This document shows positions 30,585 to 40,743 of a stretch of DNA of 64,000 nucleotides, piece after piece. The notes under the pieces are model-generated. The model saw only the letters and a program-made list of their open reading frames with translations, was not told the origin of the DNA and made no database searches. The stretch lies in NCBI GenBank assembly GCA_023807065.1, contig JAJJLU010000331.1:1-64000 (forward strand). The letters are read 5' to 3'. Both the position numbers and the translations under genes were made by a program. Source of the stretch: Isotricha intestinalis. Lineage: Eukaryota > Ciliophora > Litostomatea > Vestibuliferida > Isotrichidae. Position 1 is the stretch's first letter. Each line of letters opens with the position of its first letter.

Positions 30585-33215
30585 ATGTTTTATATTTCCA
30601 ATACTATAATAGGAAAACTTTTCATTCTAACATCTTCAATTTGCATATTAATAATCTCAATAATATATTATTATTCAACAACCCAAAATATATATAAAGG
30701 GACAATAAAAATAAAAAATCAATTTTTATCAAATCCAATATATATATACACAGATAATAATGGTTTTACTCATATAAAAGCAAAAAATAAAAAAGATGCT
30801 TTTTTCGGTATTGGAATATCTCATGCAAGAGATAGATTATTTCAAATGGATATGTTACGTAGATTTGGAAGTGGAAAATTAAGTGAAATTTTTGGAAAGA
30901 AAACTTTAGAAGTAGATAAATTAATGAGAACTATAGGTTTTAGAAGAACTGCTGAAAAAGATGTATTTGGTAATATATTTAATCCTAATCATACTGATAT
31001 TAATAATTTAATGTCCGTATATGCTGAAGGTATTAATTATTGGGCTAATACACATAAATTACCTGTTGAATATTATTTATTAAACTTTAAATTTGAAAAT
31101 TGGACTGTTATTGATAGTTTTGTTATTTTTCGATATATGGATTATTTTATGATTTGTGATCATTCTAATGAACTTTTAAATCATTTAGTCCATGATATTT
31201 TAGGAGATGATTTTTATAATTTATTATATAAATCTACTTTATTTGATTTTCCTTATTTTAATGATACTATTATTTCAAAAGAAGAAATTGAAGAAATGAA
31301 ATTGAATAATAAGAATTATAATGATAGTAATGATAATGCTTTTAATTATTATAAAATTCCTAAAATTAATTATAAAGTATCTCAAATTGAAGAAAGTGAA
31401 GAATTAACTTTTGAAAAATTAGATGAACATGCTTCAAATTCATGGGTAATACATGGTAATTATACTAATACTTCAAAACCAATTTTCACAAATGATCCTC
31501 ATTTAGGAAATAGTATTCCAGGAATTCATTATATAGCTAAATTATATATTGAAAATGATAATAATGAAGATGATATATATGTTGGTACTTTTATTCCAGG
31601 TTCTCCTTTTTTAATTATTGGAAATAATAAATATTTTAGTTTTGGTTTTACTACTGACAATAGAGATAAAAGTGATTTTGTAGAAGAAAAATTAGATAAT
31701 GATGATATTTCAAAAGCAAAATATTATTATGTTGATAATGAAAAAATTCCTCTTATTGTTTTACATGAAAATATTAAAGTTAAAGGAAGTGAAAATGTTG
31801 ATTATGATGTTAAATTAACTAGAAATGGTCCAATTTTAGAAAAATTTAATAAAGAATTAAATAAAATTGGTTATGATTATATATATAATTCAACTAATAA
31901 AAATATATCTAATGCTTTAAGTTTACATTTATATTCATTTAATTTAGTTTTAGATATTACTTTTTTTTATAATATTATGTTTGGTAAGTCAAAAGAAGAT
32001 TTTTTAAATAATTTAGATAATTACGCAGGACCTTCATTTTCTTTTTCTTGGGCAAATATAAATGGAGAAATAGGTTTTACTCCAATAGGTAGTTTTATGA
32101 TAAAAAATAATATATCTCAAATATTTTCAAAAGGTTATAATTCTTCATTTTATGATATAAATAAAATAAAATTAATACCAAGAAATGAAACTCCAGTTTT
32201 AATAAATCCTAAAAAAGGTTATATTGCAACTGCAAATAATCTTCCTAATCCTTTAAATTATATTTATCAAACTTCTCATCATGGGTATCCTTATAGATAC
32301 CATAAAATTAATCAATTAATAAATGAAACTATTAATAAGAAGAAATTTACTGTTGAAGATTCTATTAATATTTTAAGTGACACTCATGATTCTCTTTGTG
32401 AATATGATAAACCTATATTATATAAAATATTAAATAAATATATTTCACCTTCAAGTGATGTTTATGAATATTTCTTAATGTTATATACATTTGATTGCAA
32501 TTTTAATAAAACTTCAAGAGTTGCTACTTTATATGCTGAATATGAATATCAATTAATTAGAAATTTATTAGTTAAAAATGATAAAAATAATGTTAAAGGA
32601 TTTAAAAATAGAAATGATGTTAAATCACTTTTATTTTTCCATACTTTCTTTTATTCACTTTCAAATATAATTGAATCAAGTCAAAAAATTAAAAAATTAA
32701 AAGATTTTAGTCATTGTAAATTTTTTAATAAAAATCATAATTGTGAAGAATATATCGTTGAAGTATTTAAGAGAATAAAAATTTATTTAAAAGAAGATAA
32801 TTTAATAGATATAATAAAATATGATGGAAGAAATATTGAATTACCAAAAAAATGGGGTGATGTTATAATTCATCATTATCCTCATTATTTAGAACAAAAT
32901 AAAATTTTAAAATGGATTTTTTCAAGAGATAATCCAACTGAAGGAAATAGAAACACTATTAAAGTTGCCAAAACTAATTTTGCTAAATTTAAAAATCCTT
33001 TTACTTCTGTACATAGTGCTAATTTAAAATATATTAATGATTTAAGTGATATTACTAGACCTTATATTTGTCTTGATCTTGGAAATAGTGGAAATATTTT
33101 TTCTAAATTTTATGATAATTTAATGGTTGATTGTGAAGAAAATAGATTAATTAAAATTGAAAATCATATATTTAGTAAAAGTGATAAAGATGAATTTGTT
33201 ATTATTCCTGAATAA
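30585..33215 (+). CDS. Penicillin-acylase-like Ntn hydrolase, membrane-anchored
   Basis: The 876-aa protein has an N-terminal hydrophobic anchor (about 9-30, IGKLFILTSSICILIISIIYY), so the enzyme part should face the lumen, a food vacuole or the outside. Family blocks are in order: SHARDRLFQMDMLRRFGSGK (79-98), HASNSWVIHGNYTNTSKPIF with FTNDPHLG, GFTTDNRDKSDFVEEKL, TRNGPIL, SFSWANINGEIGFTPIG, ATANNLPNP, and GYPYRYHKINQLI. S284 in A-S-N-S-W aligns with the N-terminal Ser nucleophile freed by autocatalytic cleavage; the preceding residue is Ala283 where Gly is usual. The family (peptidase S45) hydrolyses amide bonds of acylated amines such as beta-lactams and acyl-homoserine lactones; the substrate here is unknown. 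Confidence 0.9.
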   Translation: MFYISNTIIGKLFILTSSICILIISIIYYYSTTQNIYKGTIKIKNQFLSNPIYIYTDNNGFTHIKAKNKKDAFFGIGISHARDRLFQMDMLRRFGSGKLSEIFGKKTLEVDKLMRTIGFRRTAEKDVFGNIFNPNHTDINNLMSVYAEGINYWANTHKLPVEYYLLNFKFENWTVIDSFVIFRYMDYFMICDHSNELLNHLVHDILGDDFYNLLYKSTLFDFPYFNDTIISKEEIEEMKLNNKNYNDSNDNAFNYYKIPKINYKVSQIEESEELTFEKLDEHASNSWVIHGNYTNTSKPIFTNDPHLGNSIPGIHYIAKLYIENDNNEDDIYVGTFIPGSPFLIIGNNKYFSFGFTTDNRDKSDFVEEKLDNDDISKAKYYYVDNEKIPLIVLHENIKVKGSENVDYDVKLTRNGPILEKFNKELNKIGYDYIYNSTNKNISNALSLHLYSFNLVLDITFFYNIMFGKSKEDFLNNLDNYAGPSFSFSWANINGEIGFTPIGSFMIKNNISQIFSKGYNSSFYDINKIKLIPRNETPVLINPKKGYIATANNLPNPLNYIYQTSHHGYPYRYHKINQLINETINKKKFTVEDSINILSDTHDSLCEYDKPILYKILNKYISPSSDVYEYFLMLYTFDCNFNKTSRVATLYAEYEYQLIRNLLVKNDKNNVKGFKNRNDVKSLLFFHTFFYSLSNIIESSQKIKKLKDFSHCKFFNKNHNCEEYIVEVFKRIKIYLKEDNLIDIIKYDGRNIELPKKWGDVIIHHYPHYLEQNKILKWIFSRDNPTEGNRNTIKVAKTNFAKFKNPFTSVHSANLKYINDLSDITRPYICLDLGNSGNIFSKFYDNLMVDCEENRLIKIENHIFSKSDKDEFVIIPE

Positions 33216-33515
33216 AATTGTAATATTTTTTTTTAATTTAATATTTAATAATTTGTGGATTTTAATAATTAGATTTATTATTTTTTATTTAATTATAATA
33301 TTATTAAATAATTAAAAATTTTTTCAAATTTAAAAATTTTATATCAAAGAAAAAGGGCAACAATAAAAAGACATTTTTTATAATTTATTAAGAAGTTAAT
33401 TCGATACCTTTAATCTATTTTTATGTCAAAAAACTTGAAAAATTGACAATAAATATTTATTAATTTTAAATTTTAATTTTTAATATAATATGCATTTAAA
33501 ATTAATTTTTAAAAA
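33216..33515. other. 300-bp intergenic spacer, nothing recognised
   Basis: AT-rich sequence between two same-strand genes. A slightly GC-richer patch near 33350-33410 was examined as a possible tRNA and does not fold as one. It holds the 3' end of the acylase gene and the promoter of the next gene. Confidence 0.45.
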
Positions 33516-35159
33516 ATGGAAGTTAAAATCATCCTTTTAGGAATTATTCCAAGTATAAATGAATTAAGGGAAGATAGTTCAGATATAATATCTATAAATT
33601 TATTTTATGACAACACTCAAATTAACATTCAAAATCTTGAAAAATCAATTCAAAAAAAAGAAAAGATTTGCTTTAAAATATTTTCAAATCAATATTCCTC
33701 TATTAATGTAAAACTAAATTTAGTTAGAAATATGAATACTATTATTGGAACAGCAAATTTTAAATTAGTTAATGACATTAAATGGGTGAATATAGTTAAA
33801 AATAATAATATAAAAAAATTAAATACAATAATAAAAATAAATTTAAATTGTGACATAAATGAATTAAGTTTACCAAAAGAAAATAACATATTTCCTTATT
33901 TTTCAAAAAAAACAAAAATAACATCAAGAGAAAGAAAACAAAAAACTGATGAATTTAAACAATTTACTTCAAGAACAAATATTAAAGAAATATCAGTTAA
34001 AAAAATACAAAAAAATTCAGAAACAAATCTTAAAATTATGGAAACAGAAGGAAATAAATCATCAAATAAAACCTTAAGTAGTCAGTCATCTTTTCATAAA
34101 ACTTATTCAAGTAGAAAGAAAAAATTAACAAGATCATTAATTCTTGAATCAAAAGAAAAAAAGAAAAAAAATGAAAAAAGAACTTTACATAATAGTCAAA
34201 GTGATTTAGAATCTTATTGTTTACAAAAATTTAGAAATTTTTCAAAAGAACAAATTGAAAAAGATTTAAGTAAATTAGAAGATAATATTATTAGTCAAAG
34301 TTATAAAAATACGATAAAACAAGATTCAGATATAATTGGAAAAAGAAAATTAACTAATATATTTAGTTTTTCTTCTTTAACTGATACTAATTATTTTTTT
34401 GATAATAATCAAACTTCTCATTATTTTAATGTTGAGGATTATGAAATTAAAAAGAAAGCATTTTTTAATTATTACTCAAAAGAATTTATATTAAATATTG
34501 ATAATGATCTATTACAATTAGAAACTCAAATTATGTTAGAAAAAATTTTTGATTTATTTAATACTTTTAATATTCAGAAAAAAGCGATTTTAAAAAATTA
34601 TAATAATTATAAGAGTGCTTTTATTTCTTTTTCTCGAAATTATTTAGATTTATATAAAAAGTATGATAAGCTAAAAAAGAGAAATAGAAAAAATGAATTT
34701 AATGAAATAAGTAATAATATGAATAAAAAGTTCTTTAATGAATTTAATAAAAAGAATCAACCTAATTTACTCTTTCAAGAAGTTAATCTTTGGAAAAATA
34801 TTGCCAATGATTGTATTATAAATGAAAATTTATTTAATATTAGAAAGAATAAATTAATAGAAATTTTTTTATCAATTTCATTAAAGCATAAAAATAAATT
34901 AACAGCATTAGCAAAAAAATTTGTTAATGAAATGAATGAAAAAATATGTAATTTAGATTATACTTTTTCAAATGATAATTCAAATTCTTTAATTCAAACA
35001 TCAAATTCATTTGGTTCAAAATTTTCAATAGGAACTTCTAGTTCTACATTATTTTCTTCAATAAATTTAGGAAATAAAACTTCGAATGAAATAATAAATA
35101 AACAAAACTTAAATAAACCTTTAAACCCAAATAATAGACTTATAATTAAAAAAATCTAA
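33516..35159 (+). CDS. Protein of unknown function with beta-rich N-terminal domain
   Basis: This 547-aa protein starts MEVKIILLGIIPSINELRED. Residues 1-120 alternate hydrophobic and polar residues as in a beta-sandwich (possibly C2-like), including NVKLNLVRNMNTIIGTANFK. Residues 130-290 are Ser/Lys/Thr-rich and probably disordered, with many potential phosphorylation sites. Residues 300-480 are helical (LQLETQIMLEKIFDLFNTFN, YLDLYKKYDKLKKRNRK). The tail is Ser/Asn-rich. A C2-like fold would suggest centriole or membrane association, but this is weak. It ends 97 bp before the cyclase start on the same strand. Confidence 0.7.
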   Translation: MEVKIILLGIIPSINELREDSSDIISINLFYDNTQINIQNLEKSIQKKEKICFKIFSNQYSSINVKLNLVRNMNTIIGTANFKLVNDIKWVNIVKNNNIKKLNTIIKINLNCDINELSLPKENNIFPYFSKKTKITSRERKQKTDEFKQFTSRTNIKEISVKKIQKNSETNLKIMETEGNKSSNKTLSSQSSFHKTYSSRKKKLTRSLILESKEKKKKNEKRTLHNSQSDLESYCLQKFRNFSKEQIEKDLSKLEDNIISQSYKNTIKQDSDIIGKRKLTNIFSFSSLTDTNYFFDNNQTSHYFNVEDYEIKKKAFFNYYSKEFILNIDNDLLQLETQIMLEKIFDLFNTFNIQKKAILKNYNNYKSAFISFSRNYLDLYKKYDKLKKRNRKNEFNEISNNMNKKFFNEFNKKNQPNLLFQEVNLWKNIANDCIINENLFNIRKNKLIEIFLSISLKHKNKLTALAKKFVNEMNEKICNLDYTFSNDNSNSLIQTSNSFGSKFSIGTSSSTLFSSINLGNKTSNEIINKQNLNKPLNPNNRLIIKKI

Positions 35160-35256
35160 ATAACAAAAATTATAATTAAAAAAGAAATATAAAAAATCAA
35201 AAAATTAAATAAAATAATTTCAAGTATCAAAATAAATAAAATTAAATAAAAAAAAA

Positions 35257-38200
35257 ATGAATCAAAACCCTGAAAAAGATGAAAACTCAATATCACAAAG
35301 TGGAAATGAAATACCATTATCTTTTTCAAAATCAAAATTCCTGTCATCACAAGGATTAAGTCACTCTCATTATTTATCATCTCACACTCATCGTCCTCTT
35401 TGGAAAAAAAAAATTGCGAAATTTTTAGATTCAGCCCCTGTATTAATATTTATGTCAATATTAACCATATATGCATTATTTTCATCAGATATTCAAGCAG
35501 CATTTTTAAGAATAGAAGTAGATTATGCATTCAATATTATTCAATGTATTTTAGTAGGGATATTTACTTTAGAATGGGTATTAAATATTATTGCTAAAGT
35601 TGATTATATATTGTCTTTTTTTTTTTGGTTAGATTTAATTGCTACTATTTCACTTATTCAAGATATTGATTGGGTTATGAATCCTGTTTTAGGTTATGGA
35701 AGTGCAAGACAAAAAAGCTATAAAAGCTCTGTTCAAGCTGCTAAAGCTATGAGTAAAGTAAGTTCTGCTAGTAGAGCTACTAGAGTTTTAAGAGTCATTA
35801 GAATTGTTAGATTAATTAGAATGGTCAAATTATATAAAAGTGTTGTTACTGCCAGAGAAAATCAAGAAAAATTGAAAAAAAAAGAAAAGGAATTAGATGA
35901 AATTAGAAAAAATGAAAAAATTACTGATGATTCTAAAGATCATGTTAATTTTCTCAGAGGAATTAGAAGTGAAAGTTCAGTAAGTTTAAATGGGAAAAGT
36001 ACTGAAGGAGATGGGGAAAGCCAAGTTAATAGTGAAAATAATTTAATTTCTGAAAGAAATGATGCTAATAATAATAATAATAATGATTCAGATAAAAGGA
36101 ATTTAAATATTAAAGTTGAGAAAAAAAATGGGAAAAAAAATAATAATGTAAATAAAGATAAAAATATTAATAATAATAATGTTGTTAAGGATAATAATAT
36201 TAATAATAAAAATAGTAATGGTGTTAATAAAGAGAATATTGATAATAAAATAAATTTAGATAATAAAAAAGGTAATAATAACTTAATTAAAAATGGTATA
36301 GCTAAATATAGTAAAAATGGAGTTATTACAATAAGTGAACAGAGAAATACTTCTGATAGAGATGCAAGTGAAGCAAATAATTTAATAATAAATTCAAATT
36401 TAAATTCAAATATTCAAAAAGTTATTAATCCAACAATAACAGGAGATAATTTACGTTTAAAAAAAGACGAGAATTCCACAAATAATAATAATACAAATAA
36501 TAATTCTAATCATATAAAAGAAAAAAATCACAATTTATCTAAAAGTAAAGAAATGAGTTCTTTAGGAGATTATGATGAAGAAGATTTAGAAAATTTAGTA
36601 AAAGAGAGTAAAATATCAAAAATAATTTCAGATTCATTAACTCAAAAAGTAATAATATTAATATTAGTATTATTAATAGTTTTCCCATTATTATCAGATG
36701 ATTTTTATGCAAGTGATAGTTCAGTAACATATGAATTAATAGCACAAATAATTTCAGCAAGCTATGATTTATTTCAATCAAGTGGGAAAATATTACAAGA
36801 AAATCTTTTAAGAGGATTATTTGATCCAAAATTTCCAGCATTGAATATAACATATAATGGAACTATTATTATAAATAATACAAATTATAGTGTTAATTAT
36901 TTCCGTTATAAAGAAGTAAAAACAGTTTTTTCAGCAAATGGTCAAGTTAGTATAGTATATTCGGTATTAAAAGAAACAAAATTAACTGGATTATTAAATA
37001 TATTCCAAACAATATTTGTTTGTATAATGTTATCAGGTGCAGCAATATTATTTGAAAATGATGCAAGAAATTTAGTTTTAAATCCATTAGAAATTATGAT
37101 TGAAATAGTTGAAAATGTTGCAAAAGACCCAATAAATGCAAAAAATGTAGAAAATTTACAAACTGGAGTAAAAGCAATGTTAGATCAAAATGAAGAACAA
37201 CAATCAAAGGAAAAAGATCATCATGAAGAAGAAGAAAATTATGAAGTTTCAGTTATTAAAGCAGCTATTATAAAAATATCAGCTTTATTAGCAATATCAT
37301 TTGGTGAAGCAGGAGGAGAAATAATAAAGAAAAATATTACAAGTGGTCAAGATTTAAATCCTCGTTTGAAAGGGAAAAAAAAAACAGCAATTTTTGGTTT
37401 TTGTGATATAAGACAATTTGAAGAAATTAATTTAGCTTTAGAAGAAAAAACAATATTATTAATAAATGAAATAGCAGATATAGTACATTCAAGTATAGAT
37501 AGATTTGGTGGTTCAACGAATAAAAATATAGGAGAATCATTTTTAAACGTATGGAAATTTTATAATGAAACTCCAGTAAGAGATAAAGAAGGGAATGTGA
37601 CAATGGAAAGAAAAGATAATTTATTAGAAATAGATAAATCAAATCCAAATGTAGCAATAACAGCAGATCAATCAGCTTTAGCATTTTTAAGAGTAATAAT
37701 GAAAATAAATAAGAATTTCACAATATTAAATTATAGAAATAATGAAGAAATAATAAAAAGAATACCAAACTTTAAATTAAATATGGGTTTTGGATTACAT
37801 ATAGGTTATGGTATTGAAGGAGCAGTTGGTTCAACATATAAAATCGATGCTTCATATTTAAGTCCTAATGTTAATATTGCTGCAAGATTAGAAACTGCAA
37901 CAAGACAATTTGGATTAAGCTTATTAATTAGTGGTCCTTTATATAATTTATTTTCTAATGATATGAAACATATTTGTAGATTTGTTGATTGTGTTTATGT
38001 TAAAGGAAGTGAGCAACCTTTAGATTTATATACTATTGATGTTAATTTAAATTTGAAACCTCAAGAAAATAAAAATATTATTATTTTAAGTAATAAAGAA
38101 AAAAGAAAAAGATATGCTGATAAAAAAGAAGTTTTTCAAAAAGAAGTTCAAATTATGAAAAGTGCAACAAGATTAATTTTCCAAAAAAGTAGTTATTTAG

Positions 38201-38424
38201 AATTATTGAAAGCTGGAAAAACTGATGAATTTTATAATGTTTGGGATGAAGGAATTCAATTTTATAAAAAAGGTGACTTTAAAAATGCTGGAATTAAATT
38301 TAAAAGATGTTTAGAATTAGATAAAACTGATGGTCCTGCAAAAACTTTAATTGGATATTTTGAAAAAATAAATTATAAAACTCCTGATAATTGGGTTGGA
38401 GTGAGAGAATTAACATCAAAATGA
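35257..38424 (+). CDS. Membrane class III nucleotide cyclase with voltage-sensor-like N-terminus (cyclase 1)
   Basis: This 1055-aa protein has four N-terminal membrane segments (about residues 60-195). The fourth is S4-like, with R/K at every third position (SRATRVLRVIRIVRLIRMVK, about 169-190). A long Asn-rich cytoplasmic linker follows (about 205-450), then two more membrane segments (KVIILILVLLIVFPLL and LNIFQTIFVCIMLSGAAILF) around a roughly 100-residue external loop. Next is a HAMP-like helix (NPLEIMIEIVENVAKDP) and a class III cyclase domain (about 705-935). D717 in GFCDIRQF is the first metal ligand. The second metal position is E760 (NIGESF) where Asp is usual. K756, N873 and R877 (SPNVNIAARLE) are present. 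The tail has a TPR-like helix pair ending NWVGVRELTSK. It should make cAMP or cGMP in response to membrane potential. It is the only gene here ending in TGA. Confidence 0.88.
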   Translation: MNQNPEKDENSISQSGNEIPLSFSKSKFLSSQGLSHSHYLSSHTHRPLWKKKIAKFLDSAPVLIFMSILTIYALFSSDIQAAFLRIEVDYAFNIIQCILVGIFTLEWVLNIIAKVDYILSFFFWLDLIATISLIQDIDWVMNPVLGYGSARQKSYKSSVQAAKAMSKVSSASRATRVLRVIRIVRLIRMVKLYKSVVTARENQEKLKKKEKELDEIRKNEKITDDSKDHVNFLRGIRSESSVSLNGKSTEGDGESQVNSENNLISERNDANNNNNNDSDKRNLNIKVEKKNGKKNNNVNKDKNINNNNVVKDNNINNKNSNGVNKENIDNKINLDNKKGNNNLIKNGIAKYSKNGVITISEQRNTSDRDASEANNLIINSNLNSNIQKVINPTITGDNLRLKKDENSTNNNNTNNNSNHIKEKNHNLSKSKEMSSLGDYDEEDLENLVKESKISKIISDSLTQKVIILILVLLIVFPLLSDDFYASDSSVTYELIAQIISASYDLFQSSGKILQENLLRGLFDPKFPALNITYNGTIIINNTNYSVNYFRYKEVKTVFSANGQVSIVYSVLKETKLTGLLNIFQTIFVCIMLSGAAILFENDARNLVLNPLEIMIEIVENVAKDPINAKNVENLQTGVKAMLDQNEEQQSKEKDHHEEEENYEVSVIKAAIIKISALLAISFGEAGGEIIKKNITSGQDLNPRLKGKKKTAIFGFCDIRQFEEINLALEEKTILLINEIADIVHSSIDRFGGSTNKNIGESFLNVWKFYNETPVRDKEGNVTMERKDNLLEIDKSNPNVAITADQSALAFLRVIMKINKNFTILNYRNNEEIIKRIPNFKLNMGFGLHIGYGIEGAVGSTYKIDASYLSPNVNIAARLETATRQFGLSLLISGPLYNLFSNDMKHICRFVDCVYVKGSEQPLDLYTIDVNLNLKPQENKNIIILSNKEKRKRYADKKEVFQKEVQIMKSATRLIFQKSSYLELLKAGKTDEFYNVWDEGIQFYKKGDFKNAGIKFKRCLELDKTDGPAKTLIGYFEKINYKTPDNWVGVRELTSK

Positions 38425-38640
38425 AATTTAAGTTTAAAATATTTTTTTGGATTTTTATTTATTAATCATATTTTTTTAGGTGAAATGTGAAATATTTAAA
38501 AGTCGTTTGTTTAAAAAACCGAAGATTAAATAAATATTTTATAAATATAAAAATAATATTCATTTTGTATTTTGTAAAAAATTAATAAAACTTATTTAAA
38601 AAAAATGAAAAAAAAAAAAATAAAATAAATCATAAAAAAA

Positions 38641-39340
38641 ATGAATCAAGAAACAGATCAAGAAGACTATCATTACCGTTTTAAAGTGGTAGTATTAGGA
38701 GATACAAAAACAGGAAAAACTACATTTTTGGACAGTAAAAAACAATAAATAAATATATATAAAAAATTTAGCATTAAGTGATAGTATTGGTAAAATAATA
38801 TCATCGGAAATATCAGAAGAATTATCAGAAAGGATAACAATTCAAGCACATGAACATATGATATTTAGAGTATCATTTTGGGAAATTCCAGGGAAAGAAC
38901 GTCATTTAAGCTTTATGAAAAATTATTGTTTAGGAGCAGCTGTTGCAATTATATTATTTGATACAACAAAAAATCATACTTTAGAAAAAGCTGAAAAAAT
39001 ATTAAAAAGCATTGAAAGTTGTGATATTCCTATTAAATTGTTAATTTGTAATAAAATGGATTTGTTAAGCTCTAAAAAAAATATTACTAGTCCTGTTGTT
39101 CAACAAGATGCTGAAACTCTTGCTGAAAATTATAAGTGCACTTACTTTAATTGTAACTCTACTGCTGGAAATTTTGTTAATCCTATTTATGAAAATATGA
39201 TGGATAATGTTTATAAGTTAATAGGAAATAATTTGGAATTGAGGAATTTAATTGGGAAAAATATTTCTGTAGGAAAAAAATTGTTTAGTCATCCTTTGTT
39301 TTTACAAAGTTTGAAAGAAGCACAATATTTTAAGGATTAA
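38641..39340 (+). CDS. Ras-superfamily small GTPase, atypical, two exons
   Basis: Exons 38641-38734 and 38772-39340 give 220 aa. The intron is 37 nt. The P-loop is GDTKTGKT (G20-T27). Switch II reads WEIPGKER in place of the usual WDTAGQER, so the catalytic Gln is Lys and the Asp-Thr-Ala is changed. The base motif is ICNKMD, and FNCNST stands where SAK-type residues occur. No C-terminal prenylation Cys exists (end EAQYFKD). Loss of prenylation and a GK in switch II are also seen in IFT27-like ciliary GTPases, and the next gene is IFT43, but sequence outside the G motifs does not convince me of IFT27. GTP binding is likely; intrinsic hydrolysis is probably slow. Confidence 0.85.
38735..38771 (+). 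other. Intron, 37 nt
   Basis: GTAAAAAACAA...AAAATTTAG. Removal joins the P-loop exon (ending TTFLD plus one base) to the rest of the G domain. Retention gives a TAA three codons into the intron. Confidence 0.9.
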
Positions 39341-39613
39341 ATTTAGGTTTATTTCTTTTTTTGATTTGAAATTAGATAAAATTTTTTTAAATGTTTTTCT
39401 TATTCTTAACATTTAATATGTTTATATAATTTTTTTTCATAATATTAAAAATAAAGAAACGCTTAATTTACATAATAATGAATTAAATTAAAAGTAACAG
39501 ATAAATAATATATAAAATAATCAATCAATAATTAATTTTTTTATATTTTTCAATGATTTTTGAAATTAATAAATTAAAAAAAAAAAATTTCCCCTTAATT
39601 TAAAAAACTTTTA

Positions 39614-40103
39614 TTACTTTTGATAAAATTCTCCATATTGATTTCTTACAATTTGTCCAATTTCAGTATGTAAAACATCATAATTCCATTCTTCATCTAA
39701 TTCCAAAACTTGATCAAAAGGTTTAACAGAACTAGTTAATAGAGTTAAATTAGGAATAATATTATATTCATCATTAATTTGAAAAGAACCAGAATTTTTT
39801 TCTAATAAATCTAAAGGAATTAATTGATTACCAAAAACATTAGGATGAATTTGAGTATTAATTTTTGCTTCTTCCATTTCAGGAACTTCTTCTCTATAAA
39901 TTAAATATATTATATTTTTTTTACTCTTGAACTTCCATTTCTTTTATTTCTTGTTTTTTTTCTTGAATGATTTCTTCTTTTATTTCTTCTTCTTCTTTTT
40001 TTTCTTTATTTATTTGAGGATGTGATTCCTTTTTTATCTCTTTTTTTTCCTCTTTTTCCTTTTTTTGAAGTTTTTTAGGCTTTGATTTCTTTTTTTTATC
40101 CAT
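39614..40103 (-). CDS. IFT43: IFT43-like intraflagellar transport complex A subunit, two exons
   Basis: Exons 40103-39925 and 39893-39614 join across a 31-nt intron to give 152 aa. Residues 1-60 are a Lys/Glu low-complexity head. The C-terminal half follows the order of IFT43: an IPxLEE-like start (EVPEMEEAKINTQI), then NIIPNLTLLTSSVKPFDQVL, then the aromatic block DEEWNYDVLHTEIGQIV. The last two correspond to the conserved 'DLKLLTKVL...VGWDWDHLFTEVSSEV' region of animal IFT43, with the Trp and the L-H/F-T-E core kept. IFT43 binds IFT121 in the retrograde ciliary transport complex. The identification rests on this short C-terminal pattern only; an HMM search would settle it. Confidence 0.72.
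39894..39924 (-). other. Intron, 31 nt
   Basis: The minus strand reads GTAAAAAAAATA...AATTTATAG. Removal joins the Lys/Glu head to the conserved IFT43 core in frame; retention ends the protein with TAA at the junction. Confidence 0.88.
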
Positions 40104-40743
40104 TTAAGTTAATTTTTATTTTTCTTTCATTATTGTTTATTTTTATAATGTTTTAAATTTTAATAAATTAATTAATTGAATCAATCAATTCATTAAAAAA
40201 GAGATTTCCTATAAAGACTCTAATAATATATGAAGTACATTTTTTATTATTGATAAATATTAGATAATCTATTATTAAGAATTCATATTAAAGTAGATTT
40301 AAAAAAAATATCAGAACATAATAAAATTATTTAGATTTATCTTGAATAAATATAAATATCAAAAAAGATAAATTAAAAAATATAAACAATATAATATAAT
40401 TATTTTAGGATTATAATATTCTCTTTTTGATATAGAAATCTTCTGATCAAAAAAATAGATTTTGTTAAATGTAATATAAAACCAAATAATATACGTCAAA
40501 ATACTACAAAACTAAATTTCAAAAAATGATAAATTCTGAATAAATAACTTTTTAAATATTAAAATAAATATATATGTTATTTTAATATATTAATTCAATT
40601 ATTTTAAAAGGAAATTTAAATGATGATTTATATATAATTCTTTATTATTTAATTATTTTTAACTAAATAATAACTGAAAACAATTTTTAATATATAAAAG
40701 ACTTATAATATAAAAAATAATATATTTTTTAATTTTAAATTTT
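40104..40743. other. 640-bp divergent promoter region, no gene seen
   Basis: This lies between the starts of IFT43 (minus) and the 40744 gene (plus), so it should hold both promoters. It is AT-rich with stops in all frames. No RNA gene or shared motif was recognised. Confidence 0.5.

Noticed and set aside
33350..33413. GC-richer patch with TTCGATACC resembling a tRNA T-arm
   Set aside because: No acceptor or anticodon stem pairs around it.
38858..39340. GTPase starting at the internal ATG 38858
   Set aside because: This would lack the P-loop; the exon 38641-38734 supplies GDTKTGKT.
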